Assembly: GCF_029407905.1 (NCBI RefSeq)
Contig: NC_073624.1
Location: 118,730,001 to 118,794,000, forward strand
Length of the DNA: 64,000 bases
Direction of reading: 5' to 3'
Origin: Bubalus kerabau
Taxonomy: Eukaryota > Chordata > Mammalia > Artiodactyla > Bovidae
Shown: positions 44,930 through 56,110 of the stretch, piece after piece
Layout of the letters: each line of letters starts with the position of its first letter
How positions within the stretch are numbered: the stretch's first letter is position 1
Notes under the pieces: model-generated
Told to the model about the DNA's origin: nothing
Databases searched by the model: none
The model's input: only the letters and a program-made list of their open reading frames with translations
Program-made: the position numbers and the translations under genes

Positions 44930-46893
44930 TCATCCTTTGTTGTTCCCTTGTCCTCTCCTCCGTCCCTCAATCTTTCCCAGCATCAGGATCTTTTCAAATG
45001 AGTCAGCTCTCTGCATCAGGTGGCCAAAGTCTTGGAGTTTCACCTTCAACATCAGTCCCTCCAATGAACACCCAGGACTGATCTCCTTCAGAATGGACTG
45101 GTTAGATCTCCTTGCAGTCCAAGGGACTCTCAAGAGTCTTCTCCAACACGACAGTTCAAAATCATCAATTCTGCGGCAGTCAGCTTTCTTTATAGTCCAA
45201 CTCTCACATCTATACATGACTACTAGAAAAACAATAGCCTTGACTAGACGGACCTTTGTTGGCAAAGTAATGTCTCTGGTTTTTAATATGCTGTTTAGGT
45301 TGATCATAACTTTCTTTCCAAGGAGCAAGCATCTTTTAATTTCATGGCTGCAATCACCATCCACAGTAATTTTGGAGCCCAGAAAAATAAAGTCAGCCAC
45401 TGTTTCCACTGTTTCCTCATCTACTTGCCATTAAGTGATAGGACTGGATGCCATGATCTTAGTTTTCTGAATATTGAGCTTTAAGCCAACTTTTCCACTC
45501 TCCTCTTTTACTTTCACCAAGAGGCTCTTTAGTTCTTCACTTTCTGCCATAAGGGTGGTGTCATCTGCATATTTGTGGTTACTGATATTTCTCCCAGCAA
45601 TCTTGATTCCAGCTTGTGCTTCTTCCAGCCCAGCATTTCTCATGATGTACTCTGCATATAAGTTAAATAAGCAGGGTGACAATATACAGCCTTGACATAC
45701 TCCTCTTCCTATTTGGAACCAGTCTGTTGTTCCATGTCCAGTTCTAACTGTTGCTTCCTAACCTGTACACAGGTTTCTCAAGAGGCAGGTCAGGTGGTCT
45801 GGTATTTCTATCTTTTTCAGAATTTTCCACAGTTTATTGTGATCTACACAAAGGCTTTGGCATAGTCAATAAAGCAGAAATAGATGTTTTTTTTCTGGAA
45901 CTCTCTTGCTTTTTTGATGATCCAGTGGATGTTGGCAATTTGGTCTCTGGTTCCTCTGCCTTTTCTAAAACCAGCTTGAATATCTGGAAATGCATGGTTC
46001 ACATATTGCTGAAGCCTGGCTTAGAGAATTTTGAACATTACTTTACTAGCGTGTGAGATGAGTGCAATTGTGCAATAATTTGAGCATTCTTTGGCATTAC
46101 CTTTCTTTGGGACTGGAATGAAAACTGACCTTTTCCAGTCCTGTGGCCACTGCTGAGTTTCCCAAATTTGCTGGCATATTGAGTGCAGCACTTTCACAGC
46201 ATCATATTTTAGGATTTGAAATAGCTCAACTGGAATTCCATCACCTCCACTAGCTTTGTTCATAGTGATGCTTCCTAAGGCCCACGTTACTTCACGTTCC
46301 AGGATGTCCGGCTCTAGGTGAGTGTGAGTGATCACACCTTCGTGATTATCTGGGTCGTGAACATCTTTTTTGTACAGTTCTTCTGTGTATTCTTGCCACC
46401 TCTTCTTAATATCTTCTGCTTCTGTTAGGTCCATACCATTTCTGTCCTTTATCGAGCCCATCTTTGCATGAAATGTTCCCTTGGTATCTCTAATTTTCTT
46501 GAAGAGATGTCTAGTCTTTTCCATTCTATTGTTTTCCTCTATTTCCTTGCATTGATCGCTGCAGAAGGCTTTCTTATCTCTCCTTGCTATTCTTTGGAAT
46601 TCTGCATTCAAATGGGTATATCTTTCCTTTTCTCCTTTGCTTTTCACTTCTTTTCTGTTCACAGCTATTTTTAAGGCCTCCTCAGGCAGACGTTTTGCTT
46701 TTTTGCATTTCTTTTTCTTGGGGATGGTCTTGCTCTCTGTCTCCTGTTCAGTGTCACGAACCTCCATCCATAGTTCATCAGGCACTCTATCTATCAGATC
46801 TAGTCCCTTAAATCTAGTTCTCACTTCCACTGTATAAGGGCTTTGATTTAGGCCATACAGGAATGGTCTAGTGCTTTTCCCCACTTTCTTCAA
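44930..46893 (-). pseudogene. BovB ORF remnant: linker, reverse transcriptase, C-terminus
   Basis: Open blocks in order on the minus strand: 46021-46893 (290 codons; TRPFLYGLNQ, AEFQRIARRDKKAF, GGDGIPVELFQILK, RSVFIPVPKKGNAKECSNY), 45431-45682 (palm end; SPCLFNLYAEYIMRN, NHKYADDTTLMAESEELK with an intact YADD), and 44930-45409 (C-terminus; SLEGLMLKVKLQDFGHLMQR). Between 45682 and 46021 the motif A region is frame-broken. The active-site box is intact but the gene is not. Confidence 0.87.
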
Positions 46894-47013
46894 TTTAAGT
46901 CTGAATTTGGCAATGAGTTCATGATCTGAGCCACAGTTAGCTCCCGGTCTTGTTTTTGCTGACTGTATAGAGCTTCTCCATCTTTGGCTGCAAAGGATAT
47001 AGTCAATCTGATT

Positions 47014-47877
47014 TCAGTGTTGACGATCTAGTGATATCCATGTGTAGAGTCTTCTCCTGTGTTGTTGGAAGAGGGTGTTTGCTATGACCATTGCATTCTC
47101 TTGGCAGGACTCTGTTAGCCTTTGCCCTGCTTCATCTGTACTCCAAGGCCAACTTTGTGTGTTACTCCAGGTGTTTCTTGACTTCATACTATTGCTTTCC
47201 AGTCCCCTATAATGAAAAGGACATCTTTTTTTGGGTGTTAGTTCTAAAAGGTCTTGTAGGTCTTCATAAAACTGTTCAACTTCAGCTTCTTCAGCGTTAC
47301 TGTTCAGGGCATAGACTTGGATTACTGTGATATTGAATGATTTCCCTTGGAAATGAATAGAGATCATTCTGTTGTTTTTGAGATTGCTTCCAAGTACTGC
47401 ATTTCAGACTCTTTTGTTGACAATAATGGCTACTCCATTTCTTCTAAGGGATTCCTGCCCACAGTAGTAGATATAATAGTCATCTGAGTTAAATTCACCC
47501 ATTCCAGTCCATCTTAGTTCGCTGATTCCTAGAATGTCAATGTTCACTCTTGCCATCTCCTGTTTGACCACTTCCAATTTACCTTGATTCGTGGACCTAA
47601 CAATCCAGGTTCCTATGCAATATTGCTCTTTACAGCATTGAATCTTGCTCTTATCACCAGTCCCATCCACAACTGGATATTGTTTTTGCTTTGGCTCCAT
47701 CCCTTCATTCTTTCTGGAGTTATTTCTCCACTGATCTCCAGTAGCATATTGGGCACTTCCCGACCTGGGGAGTTTATCTTTCAACGTCCTATCTTTTTGC
47801 CTTTTCATACTGTTCATGGGGTTCTCGAGGCAAGAATATTGAAGTGGTTTACCATTCCCTTCTCCAGTGGACCACAT
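47014..47877 (-). pseudogene. BovB endonuclease remnant
   Basis: 47404-47877 holds the N-terminal half: EQYCIGTWIVRSTNQGKLEV, then NIDILGISELRWTGMGEFNS with the expected glutamate, then GQESLRRNGVAIIVNKRV. 47014-47367 continues with ISIHFQGKSFNITVIQVYAL and LFQQHRRRLYTWISLDRQ. An in-frame TGA separates the two halves at about 47404, and further breaks follow. This APE-type domain would make the target nick; here it is inactive. Confidence 0.87.
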
Positions 47878-47896
47878 TCTGTCAGAGATCTGCTTT

Positions 47897-49850
47897 ACCA
47901 GTACATAAGTCAGCTAATTTCTCTAGAGCTAGGATTTATGTTCTTCCCTGTTTTGTTAAAGACCCCATGGTTTTGACCTTTGTGTAATATGGTTTTTGAA
48001 TGACACTGTCACTTTTCTAAGATTTATCATGTATTAGGATAACATTAGTAAGGTTACTAAATCTTAAAATTATATTTCATAGTGTTTAATAGTAAATCAT
48101 GCTTACACTGATTAAATTAGTGATCCTTGAATGTCAAACTAGAGAATGAGTCCTTTAACAGCTAAGGGGGATGTTTCAGGTAGGGGCAGGGCCATAAAAA
48201 GAAACATGATGTAAGCTTAGCACAATCTCAGACAGTATGGTGAAAAGTGGCCTTTGTTTTAGAAGAAACTAGAGGTAAGCAACCCAAAAGCTATTAAAAT
48301 TGTTTCTGTGAAAGGTAACAAGTTGGTCACTAACACGGTAGTGGCAAGTGTGGCTCCTGAATTTTATTGTTACTAAGGGAGGACATCTGCATACCATAAT
48401 AAAGTGCCATATGGGAACTTAGCTTTGGTGGATCAGTACAAAATGTGCTCCTGCACACGATTTAATTTGCATGAACTGATACTATTTTACCTGAGTGTCT
48501 CCCTTTAAACAGTTGTTCTCTCCCAGAGAGCACTGTGCCGTCTCTAATTATTTGATGAGAGCAATGAAGTGGATTCGTCTTCACGTTTTAGAGGCTTATG
48601 TATATATGCCTGAGTGAAGCCATTTTTATCCTAGGGGTATCCATTCTTTTCCTGTTGAATTTTCTTCCATCTGTCCAAACATTCAGAATGTGAAGAATAT
48701 ATTTGATCTTCTCCAAATTTCCCTTTTTCTTTTTATTTTGCTAAATGGATTCCTCTAAGGAAAGGCCTCTCTCCATTTTATCAGATTTTAATCTGTCTTG
48801 GAAACATAGTAACAATGAGCCCCTTTTTTTAAGTGCTTTTAAAATGCTATTAATTCTTATTTTTAAACAGGAAAGAACTGATCACTTCTAACATCATAGG
48901 TAGAAAGAGGAACAAATATATGTTTAAGGGGTTTTATCACTAGATATTTATGTGAAATTTGTACAGTTTATAGTTTGTAATTTGATGAATTAATTTAACC
49001 ATGAGCAATCCAGAACTTTAAAAAATACATAAAGGTAAAAATCTCAGTTTATAAACTCTGTTGTGAAAGGAAAAAAGAATTACTTATTTTTAGTAACTTT
49101 ATTAAGTTTTTACATTGAGCTCCCATCCTCTTAGTATTGAGCTCAGTAATTATTATATCCTTGTTTCTCATTTGCCCTGGTTCCAAGAGCCTATGCATTA
49201 CCAGTCCACTGGCATAAGTGGTTCTGGCTTGTAGTTATCTATTTCCATAGGTCACCAAACATCTTGCACTTATATTCGCTTTAGGTCTGGTGGCTCTCTG
49301 TCATTTTGGTAAAATTATTTGTAAGTGGAAATTTTTGTTGCATTTTGAAGCTCTACACCTAGGGCCTGAAGTAACTTGTAATCATTTCTCTGTATAATCT
49401 TGGTGCCCATATTCCCAGATGACTGCCCATAGCACTGTTATGAAGCAAATTCTGGTTTCCTATTCCTCTAGACCTGAAGACCTTTCCCTGCTTTCTTTTC
49501 TCAGTTCAAGGAAGTCTCCAAATAATGGGGAAAAAATCCTTCTTCCATCCCATTTCATAATCACCTGCTTTCATCTGAAACTTTTCTTTTACTCCCTTAG
49601 AAAAGTCTCTAAGTTCTCCTAAGAGTGCAAGCTACTGAAAGGGATCCAGCTCTGCTGTGTACTTCTCCAAGTGCTTCCCTTGGAGCTATGAAATATAGAT
49701 CAAACTGCCTGAAGGGGATTGATGCCGTGGTCAACCTTTCAGAAGAATCGTCCACTCACATAAGAAATACTACAGTTGCATACACAATTAAATGTATTCA
49801 TAAGATATTGATTATGAGGACTTACTGATTCAATATAATATACTTATCCC
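47897..49850. other. Repeat-poor non-coding block, 2.0 kb
   Basis: No gene, SINE or LINE recognised. Base composition is more balanced than most of the window (for example 48420-48640 and 49130-49330). Short open frames show no domain. It could be unique intronic or intergenic DNA; I cannot judge conservation from one sequence. Confidence 0.5.
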
Positions 49851-49938
49851 AGGGACGGCGGGGCCTGGTCGGCTGCCGTCTATGGGGTCGCACAGAGTCA
49901 GACACAACTGAAGCGACTTAGCAGCAGCAGCAGCAGCA
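49851..49938 (+). mobile_element. BOV-A2 3' fragment
   Basis: Only the last 88 bp of a BOV-A type SINE: CCCAGGGACGGCGGGGCCTG, GGGGTCGCACAGAGTCAGAC, ACTGAAGCGACTTAG and an (AGC)n tail of about six units. It is strongly 5'-truncated. Confidence 0.9.
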
Positions 49939-51028
49939 TGCTTATTTGTGAATGAAGATAATGTAGGTTGCCTGGGAAAGTATTACTATAGAAAATATAC
50001 ATCTATTCTTTATCAGAAGTATCTGTAATTAATACTGATATTCACTCGACATTCAGTAATCTTATTCTTGGGAGAAAGGACATAGTTAGGATGGGGTCAA
50101 ATCTCTGACCATGATACAGCAAAACTAACCTGACCAACAGAGTGAATGATGGTTTAGCCCTGATGACCCTGATGCTCTAAAAAACTGTTTTAGTCACAAA
50201 ACATCACCAAATTTTAACAACATACATACAAACAGTAGCACTTCACTACTTGTCTTAATATTCATGTATTGCAGATTCAGAAGAATTCAGTTTTATCACT
50301 GTAAAAATAAGTAAGATTAATTTTTTTGTGTGTTTGATTCCCTTATCCCTATGTATTTGCTTGGTGCATAAGAAATTAAATTCGTCTAAAGACAGAGACT
50401 AAACTACCTTTGCAGTTTAGTTTATCTGTACACCTTCAGAATCCTATTAGTGGGGGAAAAAATCACAGTATTTCAAGCAATAGAATCAAATTTATATCAA
50501 CAAAAATAAATCTAAAAGCAACAATAGTGTCATTAAATCTTTGTCTTAATTTTTCTGTTCCTCATCATAAGTCCGGATTACCCTGTGTCAGCATGGCTTA
50601 CTGGTCAGTCAAGGATTGAATAGAAATTGTGCTCAGACTGCTTGTATTCCTAAGCCTTCCACTCTGTGTGACAGAACTGGGAATACGGTATGGAACATTT
50701 TCAAGCCTGCCTTAGCTTTTACTTTCTGATCCAGCTCAGTCTTCTCTGAGCATGCGTACTTTTTTCCAGTTAGCCAAGAATGTATGAGGAGCTTAGTTTT
50801 CAGGGATCTTTCATTTACAAGGCTCTCTCCTCGAAGGCCCGGCTTGATCACCACTTTTCCCAGTCAAGTCTACAACCTCAGGCTAGCAGAGATTTGATTG
50901 TCCACCCTTGCTTCCTATTCAATTCAACACTTTTAATTAACTGCGCTGCAGGGTATGGTGTTCCACTCTGTTCAAAATCAACCAAGGTAGTTTCCTTCGT
51001 CAGCAAAGATGTTAGTTCTCTTGGTCAT
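49939..51028. other. Non-coding stretch, 1.1 kb, no gene seen
   Basis: No recognised repeat. Open frames at 50410-50619 and 50780-51085 have no domain character. 50600-51000 is comparatively GC-rich for this window. Confidence 0.5.
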
Positions 51029-51281
51029 CTGCTGCTGCTGCAGCAAAGTCACTTCAGTCATGTCCAACTCTGTGCGACCCCATAGACGGCAGCCCACCAG
51101 GCTTCCCCGTCCCTGGGATTCTCCAGGCAAGAACACTGGAGTGGGTTGCCATTTCCCTCTCCAATGCATGAAAGTAAAAAGTGAAAGTGAAGTCGCTCAG
51201 TCGTGTCTCACTCTTCGAGACCCCATGGACTGCAGCCCACCAGGCTCCTCCATCCATGGAATTTTCCAGGCAAGAGTACTG
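51029..51281 (-). mobile_element. BOV-A2 SINE, 5'-truncated
   Basis: Antisense dimer beginning with (CTG)n, with the linker GAAAGTAAAAAGTGAAAGTG. It stops at GGCAAGAGTACTG and lacks the last roughly 25 bp of the 5' monomer that the copy at 51710 retains. Confidence 0.92.
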
Positions 51282-51697
51282 CTACACCCTACTTAAACTA
51301 TTATGCTGATAACCCTGAGAGTGAAGTGAGGGATTGGGGGGCAGAAACAGGAACAGTTCCAGTTCAGGAGACTATAGAATCTCACTGCTTTTAACAGAAA
51401 TTCTAGCAGTTTTTCTAGATATATATTTCACAATTTGTTTTTTTTTGCTTTTGATCAGCTTTCAGTGTCCTGACATGGTTGTCTTTGACAATATTGTACA
51501 ATTTTATACTTGCTTGTTTAGAAGAAGATTTGCCAACATCTTCTATCAATCACTGCTGGAAATCCTGCTTTATTCTTTGCATTGTTGAGAAATTATGCAA
51601 TGATCTCATTTTATCATCCCACACTAGAATTAATGATTTTATATTATAATCTTATAGGAACAGAATCTATGAACAATGGATTCAGAAGTGTGAGCAG
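51282..51697. other. Spacer between two BOV-A2 copies
   Basis: About 415 bp, no gene or repeat recognised. It ends with the target duplication of the next SINE. Confidence 0.5.
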
Positions 51698-51709
51698 GAG
51701 TAGTGTCTG

Positions 51710-51987
51710 CTGCTGCTGCTGCTGCTAAGTTGCTTCAGTCGTGTCCAACTCTGTGCGACCTCAGAGACGGCAGCCCACCAGGCTCCCCCGTCCCTGGGAT
51801 TCTCCAGGCAAGAACACTGGAGTGGGTTGCCATTTCCTTCTCCAATGCATGAAAGTGAAAAGTGAAAGTGAAGTCGCTCAGTCGTGTCTGACTCCTAGCG
51901 ACCCCACGGACTGCAGCCCACCAGGCTCCTCCGTGCATGGGATTTTCCAGGCAAGAGTACTGGAGTGGGGTGCCATCACCTTCTCCG
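51710..51987 (-). mobile_element. BOV-A2 SINE, complete
   Basis: Antisense dimer from the (CTG)n tail complement to CCATCACCTTCTCC. Perfect 12-bp duplications GGAGTAGTGTCT at 51698-51709 and 51988-51999. Confidence 0.95.
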
Positions 51988-51999
51988 GGAGTAGTGTCT

Positions 52000-52782
52000 A
52001 CATATGCTCAAAGGTATATAATTGGATTGCTCCAGAAAACTCATTTATACCAAAGTGATAGAAGACCATTCTTAACATTAATACATTACGGAAAACAAAA
52101 CAGAACCATGATGCTTCATAAATAAACACACACATTCACACATAAAGTCCTTCACCTTCATAACTGAGAACAGAATGATGCCTTTCCACTCCCCCTACAT
52201 CACTTTTCCTCCCATACAATATCCAATTCTTTTCAGTATTGTAATATATTAATTGACTTTCTTAAGTGAATGAATGCATCTGAAATTAGGAGCATACTTA
52301 GATTCCAAAGAAAAGCTAGGAACTGCTTATTTATGCAACATGCAACAAAAACACAGCTCCATTAGGAATAACACTTTTTAAAACACAGCATAAAGGTGAT
52401 AAATTATTTTAGCATCTAACAATCACGTTAATTATGTATTCCAATTCTATCATTGTGGTTGGAAACATGTTCATAAAATGTTTCCCACATTTACATTTAG
52501 TCTTTCCATAAAAAACTTTGTTTTGTGATAAAAACATAGCTTGTTTTTAATGTGGAAATTCTGGGTAGTCCAAATAGTAGGCTTTACAAATTTTGACAGT
52601 GAAGCTAAGTGCTATTAAGAGATACCATGAACCAAACAATTCTAATTCCTATCACTTTTTCAGTTTTGTTGAAAAGATACATGCAATATTTCAATTTTAA
52701 TTTCTATTATGATATTTAGTTTCATTGAGTATATGATACAATATTGTAGCTTAGATTAGCTTAGAATGTTGCTTGAGCCATT
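52000..52782. other. Non-coding stretch, nothing recognised
   Basis: AT-rich; no gene or named repeat. Confidence 0.5.
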
Positions 52783-54239
52783 TTCAGTTTAGTTCAGTTC
52801 AGTTGCTCAGTCATGTCCAACTCTTTGTGACCCCATGGACTGCAGCACGCCAGGCCTCCCTGTTCATCACCAACTCCCGGAGTTTACTCAAACTCATGTC
52901 CATTGAGTTGGTGATACCATCCAACCATCTCATCCTCTGTCGTCTCCTTCTCTTCCTGCCTTTAATCTTTCCCAGCATCTGGGTCTTTCAAATGAGTCAG
53001 CTCTCTGCATCAGGTGGCCAAAGTATTGGAGTTTCACCTTCCACATCAGTCCCTCCAACTAACACCCAGGACCGATCTCCTTTAGGATGGATTGGTTGGA
53101 TCTCCTTGCAGTCCAAGGGACTCTCAAGAGTCTTCTCCAACACCACAGTTCAAAAGCATCAATTCTTTTGCACTCAGCTTTCTTTACAGTCCTACTCTCA
53201 CATCCATACATGACTACGGGAAAGACCATAGCCTTGACTAGACGGACCTTTGTTGGCAAAGTAATGTCTCTGCTTTTTAATATGCTATTTAGGTTGGTCA
53301 TAGCTTTTCTTCCAAAGAGTAAGTCCTTTAATTTCATGGCTGCAGTCACCATCTGCAGTGATTTTGGAGCCCCCCCCAAATAAAGTCATCACTGTTTCCT
53401 CTGTTTTCCCATCTATTTGCCATGAAGTGATGGGACCGGATGCCATGATCTTAGTTTTTTGAATGTTGAGCTTTAAGCCAACTTTTTCACTCTCTTTTTT
53501 TACTTTCATCAAGAGGCTCTTTAGTTCTTTGCTTTTTGCCATAAGGGTAGTGTCATCTGCATATCTGAGGTTATTGATATCTCTCCTGGCGATCTTGATT
53601 CCAGCTTGTGCTTCATCCAGCCCGGCATTTCTCATGATATACTCTGCATAGAAGTTAAATAAGCAGGGTGACAATATACAGCCTTGATGTACTCCTTTCC
53701 CTATTTGGAACCAGTCTGTTGTTCCATGTCCAGTTCTAACTGTTGCTTCCTGACCTGCATACAGATTTCTCAAGAGGCAGGTCAGGTGGTCTGGTATTCC
53801 CATCTCTTGAAGAATTTTCCACAGTTTGTGGTAATCCACACTGTTAAAGCCTTTGGCATAGTCAATAAAGCAGAAATAAATGTTTTTCTGGAACTCTGTT
53901 GCTTTTTTAGTAACCCAAGGGATGTTGGCAATTTGATCTCTGGTTCCTCTGCCTTTTCTAAATCCAGCTTGAACATCTCAAAGTTCATTGTTCATGTACT
54001 GTTGAAGCCTGGCTTAGAGAATTTTGAGCATCACTTTACTAGCATGTGAGATGAGTGCAGTTGTGTGGTACTTTGAGCATTCTTTGGCATTGCCTTTCTT
54101 TGGGATTGGAATGAAAACTGACCTTTTCCAGTCCTTTGGCCACTGCTGAGTTTTCCAAATGTGCTGGCATATTGAGTACAGCACTTTCACAGCATCATCT
54201 TTTAGGATTTGAAACAGCTCAACTGGAATTTCATCATGT
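52783..54239 (-). mobile_element. BovB LINE (1.5 kb), antisense
   Basis: Begins with a (TTCAG)n tail and runs to just upstream of the palm (AGCTCAACTGGAATTTCATC). An eight-C run at 53370-53377 replaces the usual CCCAGAAA at the GGAGCCCAGAAAAATAAAG site. 5'-truncated. Confidence 0.94.
53059..53839 (-). pseudogene. BovB reverse transcriptase remnant with intact YADD
   Basis: The minus-strand block 53285-53839 (184 codons) holds DYHKLWKILQEMGIPDHLT, motif B GVHQGCILSPCLFNFYAEY and motif C YADD (NNLRYADDTTLM), then shifts frame near the C run. 53059-53379 continues with the C-terminal part (KSRDITLPTKVRLVKAMVFP). It is incomplete at both ends. This copy belongs to the second sequence group. Confidence 0.86.
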
Positions 54240-55839
54240 CCATGACTACTTTTTCTCCTAATAAAAATTTACTATTTAATATAAAAGAGTTTACATGGAG
54301 GTAGTAATTATTAAACACATCATATGATATTCTTGGAGGTTCCTCTCTGCTGTTTTCATCATTATAATATATAATCCATTTACCAATTATATAAAGACAC
54401 AGTGATAAATTTATCTTAACTCTGCTTCTTCATTCTTATCTTTTCAAGGGATAACAAAGGGGGAAGATGAGAGGTTTTTGAGCACTGGGTAAAAGAAATA
54501 CATAGCATGATCCAAAATGATATAACAATGATAACTGAAAATTGTGATAAAAATATTTTATGTCCAACTACAAATGTTGTTGTTAAAAATACATACTATA
54601 AATCTAGTTTGAAACAGAGCTTATACTTTGATAACAGTTTTTTCTGTTTTACAACTTTTTAAAATTGTGTCACCCTCCCTCAATTTGTTAAAACCATATA
54701 TTTTGGAGAAAGCCATCATTCAGTATTGTTTTTTTAGAATTTAGCTGTCATTGTGATATCATCTTGGGAAGCACTGTAGCCTTCTTTGCTTGAGGGTTTT
54801 TGTGATATTCCAAATCATTATACATAAATTTTTAGCTGGCATTCAAGGCCCTCCACCCTATGATATAGATGGAACACTATTCTTCCTTCTCCTCACTCAT
54901 CCTCACTGGCCATGTCTCATATTGTTCCGCTTGCCAGGGAGACTGGATTAAATACTACCTGCTGAAGAAACCTAAATCATTTTCACATCTATGCCATTTC
55001 TCATGCTGTCCTTTTCCAGGAATAAAACACTCACACATATAAAAACACATATGGAAGATGTATATATATCTTAAGGCATAATTCACCTATTACATTTCTG
55101 AATTTTCCTAAGCACTCTTGTGACTTCATTGAATCTCCAATCATATTTCATAACTAAATTGAAGACAAATCTTTTAAGTGTTTTCAAGTCAGATGAAACA
55201 AACCAGAATAGCACAAAGGAACATTCTTTTCATATTCCATAAAAATATATTGTTAAAAGCATTTTCATTATGTAGTCAAACCTCTTAAATTAAAAAATAT
55301 GTAATATACTTTAAAAATGTTCTATATATTATTTTTTCTTGGTCATAAAATGATAATTGTGTGGTAATTCTTTTTGTCCTTCAAGCTAGCTAGCTTGGAA
55401 GTAAATTTAATATTTAATTGTAGTACTTTTATACAAATATTAATTCCCAGGAGGGTTTTGCTTATTCATAAGATGTGGTACATAGGAGAACCACAGACCC
55501 AAGAAATGCCATACTCAAGAATTCAAATCCTATGCTAGTACTCAGTGAATTAAAATCCTAGGCATACAGATGTTTAGAGATTTTGATCTATGGGTGCATG
55601 TTAAAAACTGTTTTGGGAGAGAAGGAGAGGAACATTGAAATATTTTAATAGCAAAGCAGACACTATAATATATTCTGTCTGATCATGGTGAGGAACTATT
55701 AGAATAAAGCTGGCAGAAATGAGGCAAGAATTCGTGCAGTGGTCAGCTGGTTGGTTGTGCAGCCAAGAGGTCATTCAACCCTAATACAAGAGAAAACGAA
55801 CTCAGACCTTGTTTTGAATCTGACACACTACTCATGTCC
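54240..55839. other. Non-coding stretch, 1.6 kb, no gene seen
   Basis: Mostly unrecognised. GGCATTCAAGGCCCTCCAC at 54839-54857 and its surroundings (about 54780-55020) resemble a class of ancient mammalian repeat that I cannot name with confidence. The rest is AT-rich. Confidence 0.45.
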
Positions 55840-56110
55840 TAGAGTACTGATGAGAAAAAACAAAAGCCCTGCTCTCATGACACACACATTCTGGTATAGA
55901 GTCACAGACAATAAACAAACACACTATTATCTCAGAGAGTGATAATAGTCAAAAAGCTAAATAAAAGAGAGTAAAGGAAAAAAAGGAAAACCAACTAGAT
56001 TAGATAAGATGAATGGTGAAGACCTTTCAAATCAGGTGAAATATGACCAGGGGCCTGCATAAAGTAATGGAGGGAGCTATAAAAATTCCTGAGTATTGTA
56101 CCTTTGGGGC
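55840..56110 (-). repeat. L2 LINE, antisense
   Basis: AAAAGCCCTGCTCTCATGAC, ACACATTCTGGTATAGAG, ACAGACAATAAACAAACACA and TCAGAGAGTGATAATAG occur in the order of the antisense L2 3' region. A weaker continuation lies around 56010-56080. Confidence 0.7.

Larger units (their letters stand above)
44785..47881 (-). mobile_element. BovB LINE, 3.1 kb, near full length, antisense
   Basis: The best-delimited BovB here. Perfect 15-bp target duplications (TCAGAGATCTGCTTT) at 44770-44784 and 47882-47896. It runs from a (TTCAG)-type 3' tail through the whole ORF into the 5' region, truncated about 360 bp short of the 5' UTR end seen at 25508. The coding region is broken in several places. It is useful as a reference for the other copies. 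Confidence 0.96.

Noticed and set aside
53370..53377. Eight-C run as a quadruplex or regulatory motif
   Set aside because: It is a single homopolymer replacing a normal BovB segment; local mutation or a sequencing error is the simpler explanation.
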